DNA of 9,842 nt from a bacterium (GCA_021844355.1 JAKBTP010000151.1:1-9842); one strand, 5' to 3'; positions 1-5,649 are shown, counted from the stretch's first letter. The notes: a model not told the origin generated them from the sequence alone. Numbers and translations are program-made.

Positions 1-432
1 CTCGGGAGTGCTCCTGGGCTCCGGCGCGCTGCTCGGGTCGGGGGTCTCCGCCGAGGTGGGGGAGGGGCCGGTGAGGGTACCCAGGGGCGTGGGGCTGGAC
101 TCGGTCAGGTGGGCGGCGAGGACCGAGTCGTTGCTGGCGCGCACCGAGAGGGAGTAGGTGGCGCCGTTGGGCGCCTGGACCACGACGTCGTAGACCGGGA
201 CACCGTGCTCGGTGTCCGCCTCGGTCCGCAGGACCTTCGCCGTCCCGGCGCCGGGGTAGTTCTGACTGACATAGGACAGGGCCGCCTGGTCCGCCGCCGC
301 AACCGCGCTGCTCGCCGCCACCAGGCTGACCCGCGTGGGGACGGGACTGGCCGCGCCGCCCCGGGTGGCTGCCCAGACCCCACCGGCCATCGCCACCGCT
401 CCGACCGCGACACCTGCCACTGCTGTTCTCAT
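1..432 (-). CDS. secreted PepSY-domain protein, partial (runs off the left edge)
   Basis: The frame is open from an ATG at 432 (a second ATG lies at 435) to base 1, giving 144 visible residues. Residues 4-22 are a hydrophobic Ala/Gly/Val segment, so a signal peptide or membrane anchor is likely. Residues about 46-112 read as a PepSY domain: a helix with ALSYVSQNYPGAG, then paired strands with VPVYDVVVQAPNG and ATYSLSVRA. After residue 112 comes a Ser/Thr/Pro-rich tail that continues past the edge. GGAGGAG stands 4 or 7 nt before the two ATGs; the 432 start has the better spacing. It is the last visible member of a minus-strand cluster, 86 nt after the response regulator. PepSY proteins are known as propeptide-like inhibitors and as extracytoplasmic partners of sensor or protease systems. 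A role as accessory or output of the adjacent two-component system is inferred. The C-terminal extent and any second domain are unknown. Confidence 0.8.
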   Translation of the reverse strand, partial: MRTAVAGVAVGAVAMAGGVWAATRGGAASPVPTRVSLVAASSAVAAADQAALSYVSQNYPGAGTAKVLRTEADTEHGVPVYDVVVQAPNGATYSLSVRASNDSVLAAHLTESSPTPLGTLTGPSPTSAETPDPSSAPEPRSTPE

Positions 433-507
433 CATCGATCTCCTCCAAGAGGCGCTCCATGCGCTACTTCGAGGATTCACCCTGGTGATGAACCGGTCGT
501 GGGAGGA

Positions 508-535
508 AGATTAGATTCCCTTCAGTTCCCCTGAC
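508..535 (-). promoter_or_regulatory. possible direct-repeat site and -10 box ahead of the PepSY gene
   Basis: On the minus strand two related 9-mers, TCAGGGGAA (534-526) and TGAAGGGAA (524-516), are spaced 10 bp apart and match at 7 of 9 positions. They are followed at once by TCTAAT (515-510), which matches the TATAAT -10 consensus at 5 of 6. Tandem repeats with a 10-11 bp period are the usual binding geometry of OmpR/PhoB regulators. The site overlaps the last codons of the response regulator gene and would give a leader of roughly 65-70 nt for the PepSY gene. The repeats abut the -10 box, which is closer than a classic activator site, so the direction of control is unclear and the site could be chance. 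Confidence 0.25.
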
Positions 536-1211
536 CCGGGACCGGGAGAAGCCGGTAGCCGGCTCCGCGGACTGTGTGGATGAGCGGTGACAGCCCGTCT
601 CGGTTGAGCTTACGCCGCAGGTAGCTCACGTAGACATCGACCACATTGCTGCCCGGGTCGAAGTCGTACTCCCACACCCGATTCAGAATCTGGGTGCGCG
701 ACAGCACCTGGTTGGGGTGGCGCATGAAGAGCTCCAGGAGCGCCCACTCTCGGTGGGCCAGCTCGATGCGGCGGTCCGCCCGGAAGGCGACCTTGGAGAG
801 CAGGTCCAGCCGAAGGTCCCCCACCTCCAGCTCGGTGGACACCGTCTGCTCCCTGGTCCGCAGCACCGCCCGCACCCTCGCCAGGAGCTCGTCGAAGGAG
901 AAGGGCTTGGTGACGTAGTCGGTAGCCCCAGCGTCCAGCCCCGCCACCTTGCTGGCGACGTCGTCGCGAGCGGTGAGGATGATCACTGGGAGCCCGGGCC
1001 TTCTGGCCCTCCAAAGGCGGAGGACCTCGAGCCCGTCACGGTCGGGGAGGCCAAGGTCCAGGAGCGCCAGATCCAGATCCTCGCCGCTGGCGTCCACGAC
1101 CCCCAGGGCGGAGCGGGCGTCCTCGGCTCGGGTCACCGCGTACCCCTCCGCCTGCAGGCCCTTGGCGAGAAATGCCGCGATTCGAGCGTCGTCCTCGACC
1201 AGCAGGATCAT
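522..1211 (-). CDS. OmpR/PhoB-family response regulator
   Basis: A 229-residue DNA-binding response regulator. The receiver domain covers residues 1-115, with the acidic pocket at D7/D8 (MILLVEDD), phosphoacceptor D52 in LALLDLGLPD, the switch threonine T80 (VIILTA) and K102 in VTKPF. A short linker leads to a winged-helix trans_reg_C domain at about 129-225, which includes the REWALLELF and RTQILNRVW helices, the VVDVYVSYLRRKL recognition helix and the VRGAGYRL wing. All key residues are intact. The start is the ATG at 1211, preceded by AGGAGG with good spacing. An upstream in-frame start at 1250 would add 13 Gly/Arg-rich residues ahead of the canonical receiver strand, so it is rejected. 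The ATG overlaps the kinase stop as ATGA, which indicates translational coupling. The partner is almost certainly the kinase encoded just upstream. Targets are unknown; the PepSY gene that follows is a natural candidate. Confidence 0.96.
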   Translation of the reverse strand: MILLVEDDARIAAFLAKGLQAEGYAVTRAEDARSALGVVDASGEDLDLALLDLGLPDRDGLEVLRLWRARRPGLPVIILTARDDVASKVAGLDAGATDYVTKPFSFDELLARVRAVLRTREQTVSTELEVGDLRLDLLSKVAFRADRRIELAHREWALLELFMRHPNQVLSRTQILNRVWEYDFDPGSNVVDVYVSYLRRKLNRDGLSPLIHTVRGAGYRLLPVPGQGN

Positions 1212-2662
1212 TCCACCTCCTCCTCGTCCGAGACCCCGGTCCAGAGACACGCCGGTGGCAGCACGAGGACCACCGAGGTCCCGCGTCCCGGGGCGCTGCT
1301 CAACTCCACATGACCGCCGTGGCCCTCGACCACGGCCTTGACGATGGCCAGTCCCAGCCCGGCTCCCCGCTGGCCCCGATCGCCGCCGCGGCGGAAGCGG
1401 TCGAAGACCGCTTCCTGGAGCTCGGGGTCGATGCCCGAGCCGGTGTCGGTGACGGAGAGGCGGACCCCTGGCCCGCAGCTCGCGCCGAGAGAGATCGTGT
1501 CCCCCTCCACCGTGGCCTTGACCGCGTTGTCCAGCAGGTTGAGCAGCGCACCACGGAGCTTGGCCGGATCGACCACGACCACCGCGTCCGGCACCGGATC
1601 CAGCACCCAGTTCCGCGGGGCCAGCACCCGCGAGGCGGTCGAGAGGTCGGCCATGAAGGATCTGAGGTCCACCAGCTCGCGCTGGATGAAATCGGGCTCC
1701 AGGGAGTGCCCCAGCAGGAGCAGCTGGTCAACCATCGCGCTCATCTGGTCCAGCTCCTCCACCACCACGGCGGTCGTCTCCGCCACGTCGCCGGGGTCGA
1801 GGGCACCACCCCGCCGGAGCACCTCCAGGTGTCCCTTGGCGACGGTGAGCGGCGTTCTCAGCTGGTGGGAGACGTCTGAGAGCAGGGCCCGCTGGGCGGC
1901 CACGGTCGCCGAGATCCGGCCCAGCAGCTCGTCGAATGCCGCCGCCATCCGGCCAACCTCGTCGTCCGCGCCCCGGTACCCAACGCGGCGGGTCAGATCG
2001 CCCGAACTGGCCTCCACCGCCGTCTGGGTGAGAGCCCCCACGGTGCGCAGCACCCGCCGCAGGATGAGGTAGGCGCTGAGGAGCGCGACCACCAGGGCGA
2101 CTGCTGCCTCCGCCGCGGCGAGGAGCGCCACCTGCCCGGTCTCACTCTGGAGGCGGCTCAGGCTGCCGGCGGCGATGACCACCCCCTGAACCTTTCCCCC
2201 TTCAACTATCGGGCTGGCCAGGGCCAGGTAGGGGGTTGATCCCAGGGAGAGGTTCAGGGTCCTGGTGCTCCGGGGCGGGTTCAGGAGGGCCCCCCGGATG
2301 ACCGGGGACCGGGTCATCGCCGCCGCCGCTCCGCTTCCCAGCACCGGCTGGTGGCTGACCGCGATCAGCATCACCTCTCCCGGCGGAAGCGGGTGGGTGA
2401 GGAGGTAGTCCCGGCTGAAGGTCTCGAGGCTCTGCCCGGGAGGGCGGGTGCCGAAGGAGGCGGCATAACCGCTCAGCTCATCCCCCAGGTCCGCCAGGAC
2501 GGTGTTCTGGTAGTGGGCCGAGAAGTCCCGGACCACCTGCAGGAGAACAACCCCCAAGACCAGGGCCAGCACGAAGGCGTGGAGCAGGAGTAGGCGCCCC
2601 GCCGTGCCCAGCCTGGGCCCCTGGCTCACGTTTGCTCGCCCCGCCTCGGCGACCCCCGCCAC
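1208..2662 (-). CDS. membrane sensor histidine kinase (HAMP, HisKA, HATPase)
   Basis: A 484-residue kinase from a GTG start at 2662. TM1 spans about 22-44, an extracytoplasmic sensor region of about 130 residues follows (45-175), and TM2 spans about 176-202. A HAMP domain lies at about 202-255 (LRTVGALTQTAVEASSGDL; GADDEVGRMAAAFDEL). The dimerisation/phosphotransfer domain has the phosphoacceptor H266 in SDVSHQLRTPL. The ATPase domain has the N box (LLNLLDNAVKAT, 373-384), G1 box DTGSGID (406-412), F box FDRFRRG (420-426) and G2 box RGAGLGLAIV (432-441). It autophosphorylates on H266 and should pass phosphate to D52 of the overlapping regulator. The sensor region matches no domain I can name. 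A second GTG at 2629, 5 nt after GGGGCGAG, would shorten the cytoplasmic tail by 11 residues and is a credible alternative start. Kinase-before-regulator order is the less common arrangement. Confidence 0.95.
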   Translation of the reverse strand: MAGVAEAGRANVSQGPRLGTAGRLLLLHAFVLALVLGVVLLQVVRDFSAHYQNTVLADLGDELSGYAASFGTRPPGQSLETFSRDYLLTHPLPPGEVMLIAVSHQPVLGSGAAAAMTRSPVIRGALLNPPRSTRTLNLSLGSTPYLALASPIVEGGKVQGVVIAAGSLSRLQSETGQVALLAAAEAAVALVVALLSAYLILRRVLRTVGALTQTAVEASSGDLTRRVGYRGADDEVGRMAAAFDELLGRISATVAAQRALLSDVSHQLRTPLTVAKGHLEVLRRGGALDPGDVAETTAVVVEELDQMSAMVDQLLLLGHSLEPDFIQRELVDLRSFMADLSTASRVLAPRNWVLDPVPDAVVVVDPAKLRGALLNLLDNAVKATVEGDTISLGASCGPGVRLSVTDTGSGIDPELQEAVFDRFRRGGDRGQRGAGLGLAIVKAVVEGHGGHVELSSAPGRGTSVVLVLPPACLWTGVSDEEEVE

Positions 2663-2690
2663 CCCCAGTGCGCCCCGTCCCTGGCGGGTC

Positions 2691-3005
2691 TCAGCCGTCG
2701 TTGCCAGAGCAGGAGTCTCCTCCCGGACAGCCGCCCTTGCCCTCCGTCGACTCCGGAGTGGGCACGGTGATCACCGGGGCCGGAGGGGTGACGGTCTCCA
2801 CCGGCTCGCCGGCGACGGAGACGCGGGTGAGGGGCGATGAGGTTGCCGACGGGCTGCTGGAACCAAGCCGCACGGAGGGCGGAACGCTGCTCGGCCGCAC
2901 GGTCAGGTTGGGGCTCAGCAGGAGTGAAAGCGCCAGGGCGCATCCCACCACCAGGGCCAGCCAGGCTGCCCTCGGGATGTGCGACGGTGACGGGATCCGC
3001 GGCAA
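2691..3005 (-). CDS. small membrane-anchored Ser/Pro/Thr-rich protein with C-terminal Cys pair
   Basis: A 104-residue protein that I do not recognise as a family. A short basic N-terminus (MPRIPSPSHIPR) leads into one hydrophobic helix at 13-31 (AWLALVVGCALALSLLL), which fits an uncleaved signal anchor. The remaining 70 residues, predicted to be outside, are rich in Ser, Pro, Thr and Val with no obvious fold, and end in a Gly-rich stretch with C93 and C99. The start is a TTG at 3005, supported by GGAGGT on the minus strand about 9 nt upstream; the next in-frame candidates fall inside the hydrophobic helix. It sits 28 nt ahead of the kinase on the same strand, so it probably opens the operon. 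By position and topology it may be a sensory partner of the kinase, perhaps reading redox state or metal through its cysteines. That role is inference. Confidence 0.65.
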   Translation of the reverse strand: MPRIPSPSHIPRAAWLALVVGCALALSLLLSPNLTVRPSSVPPSVRLGSSSPSATSSPLTRVSVAGEPVETVTPPAPVITVPTPESTEGKGGCPGGDSCSGNDG

Positions 3006-3011
3006 CGGTCA

Positions 3012-3044
3012 GGTACCTCCGGGCTCGACGATGGGGGTCGTCGA
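3012..3044 (-). promoter_or_regulatory. leader inverted repeat and ribosome binding site of the TTG gene
   Basis: Perfect 7-bp arms TCGACGA (3025-3031) and TCGTCGA (3038-3044) surround a 6-nt G-rich spacer. The repeat ends only a few bases before the GGAGGT Shine-Dalgarno (about 3012-3020) of the gene starting at 3005. It could be an operator near the transcription start, or an RNA hairpin that modulates initiation at a weak TTG codon. Confidence 0.4.
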
Positions 3045-3063
3045 TGAGCCGATGATTGGTTGA

Positions 3064-3092
3064 ACATTAGGCCCATCTCATCTTCCGCTCAG
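3064..3092 (-). promoter_or_regulatory. possible promoter of the two-component cluster
   Basis: On the minus strand TAATGT (3069-3064) is a plausible -10 element of the TANNNT type. It lies 17 nt downstream of CTGAGC (3092-3087), a weak -35. It would start transcription near 3057 and give a leader of about 50 nt that contains the inverted repeat at 3025-3044. The call rests only on spacing and local low GC. Confidence 0.3.
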
Positions 3093-3292
3093 GAGGGAAC
3101 AGTTTCCCGGGCGTGTCCCGCGGCTGCCCGCTCCTTGGCGAACTCGCCGCTGCGCAGCCACGCGTCCTCCCGGACATTGGGGGGCTGCCAGACCAAGCGC
3201 TGTGGATCGGCGCTCCCGATCCCGCGGACAGACGGGCGCCGGTCGCGGTCGGGACCCTCCGACGCGGCCACAGGAGAGCGCGCGTGAGCCAT
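3089..3292 (-). CDS. possible small hypothetical protein (67 aa)
   Basis: A 67-codon minus-strand frame from an ATG at 3292, preceded by a G-rich GGGGCGGGG run. The C-terminal half (LVWQPPNVREDAW, then LRSGEFAKERAAAG) has a mixed charged/hydrophobic composition unlike the Arg/Pro/Ala/Gly-rich junk typical of antisense frames in GC-rich DNA, and its third codon positions are almost all G or C. The N-terminal half (ARSPVAASEGPDRDRRPSVRG) looks like low-complexity or non-coding sequence. It could be a real small protein, or the decayed 3' end of a lost gene. No family is recognised. It would lie 83 nt upstream of the TTG gene on the same strand. The inverted repeat at 3204-3222 lies inside it. 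Confidence 0.25.
   Translation of the reverse strand: MAHARSPVAASEGPDRDRRPSVRGIGSADPQRLVWQPPNVREDAWLRSGEFAKERAAAGHARETVPS
3204..3222. repeat. inverted repeat, 7-bp arms
   Basis: GGATCGG (3204-3210) and CCGATCC (3216-3222) are perfect complements around a 5-nt loop. No T-tract follows on either strand, so a classic intrinsic terminator is unlikely. An operator or a structured leader is possible. Confidence 0.35.
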
Positions 3293-3340
3293 CCCCGCCC
3301 CCCGGCGGGCATGCCCACGGCGAAAGGCGGGCGCGATCGG

Positions 3341-3384
3341 CTGCCGGATCCCGGGAGCGTGGGCCGGCAGAACAGATGTATCAT
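3341..3384 (+). promoter_or_regulatory. inverted repeat followed by a TATCAT -10-like box, upstream of the MFS gene
   Basis: CTGCCGG (3341-3347) and CCGGCAG (3364-3370) form perfect 7-bp arms around a 16-nt loop. Eight bases downstream is TATCAT (3379-3384), which matches TATAAT at 5 of 6 positions and is the most promoter-like sequence before the exporter. No good -35 is visible at 17 nt, so the inverted repeat occupies the place where an activator or repressor would act. Transcription from here would leave a leader of about 120 nt before the ATG at 3511. Confidence 0.25.
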
Positions 3385-3510
3385 CCACGCGCACGGGCCA
3401 TCCAGCCGGCCCTGATCGCTGGGCGGTTTCGGGCTCCTGCCCAGGACCCGCCGGGCAAAGTCGCTTCCGATCCAGCTCGAGAGGACACTTTGGAAGAGCC
3501 GGACCGACTC

Positions 3511-4758
3511 ATGGGAACGGTCGCTGGGTACCTGCTCGGCCTCCGACCGCGGCTCCCGGCCGCGGTGTGGACCGTGGTGGCCGGTGGAGCGGTCTCCGCC
3601 TTGGGCAATGGCTTCGTCCTTCCCTATGGCTCCATCTACCTCCACGTGGTGCGCCGGATCCCCATCCCGGTGGTGGGCGCTCTCCTGTCCTTCTCGGCCC
3701 TGGCCTCGCTGCTGGTGGCGGTGGTCGGGGGGACCCTGGTCGACCGGCTCAGCCCCAAGGCGGTGATCCTCCTGGGGCTGGGGCTCCAGACGGCGGGGTT
3801 CGCCTCCCTGGGGTTCGCGACCGGGATCCCCCAGGCCGCCCTCTCGCTGGGGCTGGTGGGGCTGGGGGCGGGGTGCTTCTTCCCCGCCCTGGGCGCGCTG
3901 CTGGCGGCCATAACCACCCGGGCGGAGCGGACCGCCGCCGCCTCGCTCCAATACGCCGCCAACAACCTCGGCATCGGCCTCGGGGCCATAGTGGGCGGCC
4001 TGCTGGTGTCCACCTCCCGCCCGAGCACCTTCACCCTCGTCTACCTGTTGGACGCCGCCACCTTCGTGGTCTTCGCCGCGGTGGCGATCCTGCGGGTGCC
4101 CTCCGGCCGGCACCGAGAGGAGCGGGCTAGGAGCTCGGGATACGTCGCCGTCCTCAGGGACTGGCGCTTCATGGCGGTGGTGCTCTTCAACGTCATGGTG
4201 GTGGTCTCCACCTACTCCCAGCTCGACAGCTCCGTGCCCCTGTACGCCCGGGTCTTCCTCAGGGTGCCCACGGCCGCCATCGGGCTCATCCTCGCCGCCA
4301 ACACCGCGTTCATCGTCCTTGCCCAGCTGCCACTGGCGAGGGCGGTGCGCCGGGTGCGCCGCACCAGGACCCTCACTCTGTGCGGAGCGGTCTGGGCGGC
4401 CTGCTGGATGGTCGGCTGGCTGGCGAGCCTGGAGCGGGGCCTGGCGGCGGCCGCCTGGCTCGGGGTCTTCGCCGTGATCTTCGGCGCCGGGGAGTGCCTG
4501 CTCAGCGCGACTCTAGGGCCACTGGTCGCCGACCTGGCGCGCCCGGCTCTCCGCGGCCGCTACATGGCCACCTTCAACCTCTCCTGGTCGATTGGACTGC
4601 TGGTCGGCCCCAGCCTCGGGGGCGTCCTGGTGGGGTCCTTCCTGCGCCCCTGGATGTGGCTGACCTGGGCCATGGTGGCCGTGGGGCTGGCTCTCTGGGC
4701 CTCGCTTTTGGCCCGCTGGCTGCCCGTGGCGGCCAACCTGGCGCCCCTTACCACCTGA
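3511..4758 (+). CDS. MFS exporter, DHA1-type (12 TM segments)
   Basis: A 415-residue integral membrane protein of the major facilitator superfamily with about twelve hydrophobic segments. After TM1-TM2 the cytoplasmic loop carries a motif A variant, GGTLVDRLSPK (73-83). The second half has AGECLLSATLGPLVADL and later the motif C-like GLLVGPSLGG. The central loop (RVPSGRHREERARSSG) is basic, as expected for the cytoplasmic linker between the two six-helix halves. The family couples proton entry to export of drugs or other small molecules; the overall pattern, including NNLGIGLGAIVGG, recalls MdtH/YfcJ-like exporters, but the substrate cannot be read. The start is the ATG at 3511. A TTG at 3490 with AGAGGA upstream would add 7 residues and is a real alternative. 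The frame stays open to 3202, but that part is Arg/Pro-rich and not MFS-like. It stands alone, divergent from the two-component cluster and convergent with the trx/OsmC unit. Confidence 0.92.
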   Translation: MGTVAGYLLGLRPRLPAAVWTVVAGGAVSALGNGFVLPYGSIYLHVVRRIPIPVVGALLSFSALASLLVAVVGGTLVDRLSPKAVILLGLGLQTAGFASLGFATGIPQAALSLGLVGLGAGCFFPALGALLAAITTRAERTAAASLQYAANNLGIGLGAIVGGLLVSTSRPSTFTLVYLLDAATFVVFAAVAILRVPSGRHREERARSSGYVAVLRDWRFMAVVLFNVMVVVSTYSQLDSSVPLYARVFLRVPTAAIGLILAANTAFIVLAQLPLARAVRRVRRTRTLTLCGAVWAACWMVGWLASLERGLAAAAWLGVFAVIFGAGECLLSATLGPLVADLARPALRGRYMATFNLSWSIGLLVGPSLGGVLVGSFLRPWMWLTWAMVAVGLALWASLLARWLPVAANLAPLTT

Positions 4759-4763
4759 GGCGC

Positions 4764-4815
4764 GGCGTCGGCTTCGCCGGTGTCCGGTGGATGGCTCCGC
4801 CACCAGGCCGACGCC
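4764..4815. terminator. putative bidirectional terminator between convergent genes
   Basis: Perfect 9-bp GC-rich arms GGCGTCGGC (4764-4772) and GCCGACGCC (4807-4815) enclose a 34-nt loop. The loop itself contains a smaller pair, GGTGG (4786-4790) with CCACC (4800-4804). The element sits between the stop of the MFS gene (4758) and the stop of the OsmC gene (4820), the place expected for a shared terminator. There is no T-tract on either side, so it would act as a GC-rich hairpin or through Rho. Confidence 0.55.
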
Positions 4816-4819
4816 TGGC

Positions 4820-5239
4820 CTACCCGGATACGGCGATGCTGACCTCGGGGGGCTGGCGCAGGGAGTTGTGGACGGTGCAGCGGGCGGCCACCGAGAGCAG
4901 CGATTCCTGCACCTCCGGGGGGAGGTGGGAGACCCCGCTCACGCCGAGGGAGATCCGGCTCACGCGGTACGGCCGGGTGGCGTACTCGACCTCCGAGGTG
5001 ACGGCCAGGCCGTCCACCTGGTGGCCGTGGCGGGAGAGGAAGCGGTGGACGTAGAAGCCGACGCAGGCGGCCAGGCTGGCGATGAAGAGCTCGGTGGGGG
5101 TGGGGGCGGTGTCTTCCCCGCCATCCACCTCGGGCTGGTCGACGTGCAGCGTGTGCTGACGCAGGGAGAGGCGGAAGCGGTCCCCGGATTCGTGCTCGAC
5201 CCGCACCGCGACCGCGGCCGCCGTTCCCGCCTCCACCAT
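4820..5239 (-). CDS. OsmC/Ohr-family thiol peroxidase-like protein
   Basis: A 139-residue protein of the OsmC superfamily, close to the family's usual 135-145. The N-terminal strands (VAVRVEHESGDRFRLSLRQ) lead to the helix with PTPTELFIASLAACVGF, which places the first catalytic cysteine at C59 and the conserved glutamate at E50. The second cysteine is C121 in AARCTVHNSL. Both redox cysteines are therefore present. OsmC/Ohr proteins reduce organic hydroperoxides in the cytoplasm through a Cys pair; other branches are less well defined and are found near sulfur-metabolism genes. The start is the ATG at 5239, whose A is also the last base of the thioredoxin stop (TGATG), so the two are translationally coupled. 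The open frame continues upstream to 5722, but only because it runs antiparallel in phase under the thioredoxin gene; that part is not OsmC-like. A reductant role for the coupled thioredoxin is inferred. Confidence 0.93.
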   Translation of the reverse strand: MVEAGTAAAVAVRVEHESGDRFRLSLRQHTLHVDQPEVDGGEDTAPTPTELFIASLAACVGFYVHRFLSRHGHQVDGLAVTSEVEYATRPYRVSRISLGVSGVSHLPPEVQESLLSVAARCTVHNSLRQPPEVSIAVSG

Positions 5240-5616
5240 CAGACGGCCTCGGGGGTGGCCTTGGCCGCCTCCACCTGGGCGCGGACGTCGTCCATGTCCA
5301 GCTCCTCGACCGCCGCGATGAGCTTCTCCAGGGAGCTGGCCGGCAGCGCCCCCGGCTGAGCGAACACCAGGATCCCGTCCCGGAAGATCATCAGCGTGGG
5401 GATGGAGCGGATTCCCAGCCCCTGAGCCAGCCCCGGCTCGGCCTCGGTGTCGACCTTGGCAAACACCATCGAGGGGTGCTTCTCCGAGGCCGCCTGGAAC
5501 ACCGGCGCGAAGGCCCGGCAAGGGCCGCACCAAGCCGCCCAGAAGTCGACCAGGACGATCCCCGGCCCGTTCACGGTCTTCTCGAAATCTGCTTCGCCGA
5601 GCACGGTGGTGGACAT
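5239..5616 (-). CDS. trxA: thioredoxin
   Basis: A 125-residue thioredoxin. The redox motif WCGPC places the active cysteines at C30 and C33, the buried aspartate equivalent is D24 in LVDFWAAW, and the cis-proline is P73 in IRSIPTLMIF. The FDRD-like strand turn (MIFRDGILVF) is normal for the fold. The length exceeds the 105-110 residues of classical TrxA because of an acidic helical tail (EELDMDDVRAQVEAAKA), which I recall as common in actinobacterial-type thioredoxins. No signal peptide is present, so it acts in the cytoplasm as a dithiol reductant. The ATG at 5616 follows GAGGGAG. It is the first gene of a two-gene unit, and its TGA shares one base with the OsmC start. The upstream region carries a CsoR/CstR-like palindrome, so inducible expression under thiol, sulfur or metal stress is likely rather than housekeeping use. 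The symbol denotes family only; other trx paralogues may exist in the genome. Confidence 0.95.
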   Translation of the reverse strand: MSTTVLGEADFEKTVNGPGIVLVDFWAAWCGPCRAFAPVFQAASEKHPSMVFAKVDTEAEPGLAQGLGIRSIPTLMIFRDGILVFAQPGALPASSLEKLIAAVEELDMDDVRAQVEAAKATPEAV

Positions 5617-5635
5617 GGCTCCCTCGCTTTGAATG

Positions 5636-5649
5636 TACCCCAGGGGGTA
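5636..5649. promoter_or_regulatory. CsoR/CstR-like operator palindrome upstream of trx-osmC
   Basis: TACCCC (5636-5641), AG, GGGGTA (5644-5649) form a perfect 14-bp inverted repeat with a 2-bp centre, ending 20 nt before the thioredoxin ATG. The arrangement of TA-flanked C and G tracts is that of operators recognised by the CsoR/RcnR/CstR (DUF156) repressors, which respond to Cu(I), Ni/Co, formaldehyde or persulfides. The resemblance is from memory, not a database match. No DUF156 gene is visible in this window. The site lies just downstream of a candidate -10 and would block initiation or early elongation. Confidence 0.55.

Noticed and set aside
477..488. TCACC-CT-GGTGA inverted repeat in the PepSY leader
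   Set aside because: Arms of only 5 bp, no terminator tract, too weak to call on its own.
1172..1879. 235-residue plus-strand open frame over the kinase
   Set aside because: Antisense to the intact HATPase and HisKA domains, with no recognisable motif.
3095..3108. GGGAA-CAGT-TTCCC repeat near the possible promoter at 3064-3092
   Set aside because: 5-bp arms are within chance expectation for a gap of this size.
3307..3316. GGGCATGCCC palindrome
   Set aside because: A 10-bp self-complementary GC-rich word is expected by chance at this base composition and has no positional meaning here.
3202..3510. 103-residue N-terminal extension of the MFS exporter
   Set aside because: Arg/Pro-rich and not MFS-like, crossing inverted repeats and a -10-like box. 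ATG 3511 places TM1 normally.
3067..4113. 348-residue open frame on the minus strand across the MFS gene
   Set aside because: It is rich in Gly, Arg, Pro, Gln and His and lies antisense to a clear membrane transporter. It is a GC-driven shadow frame.
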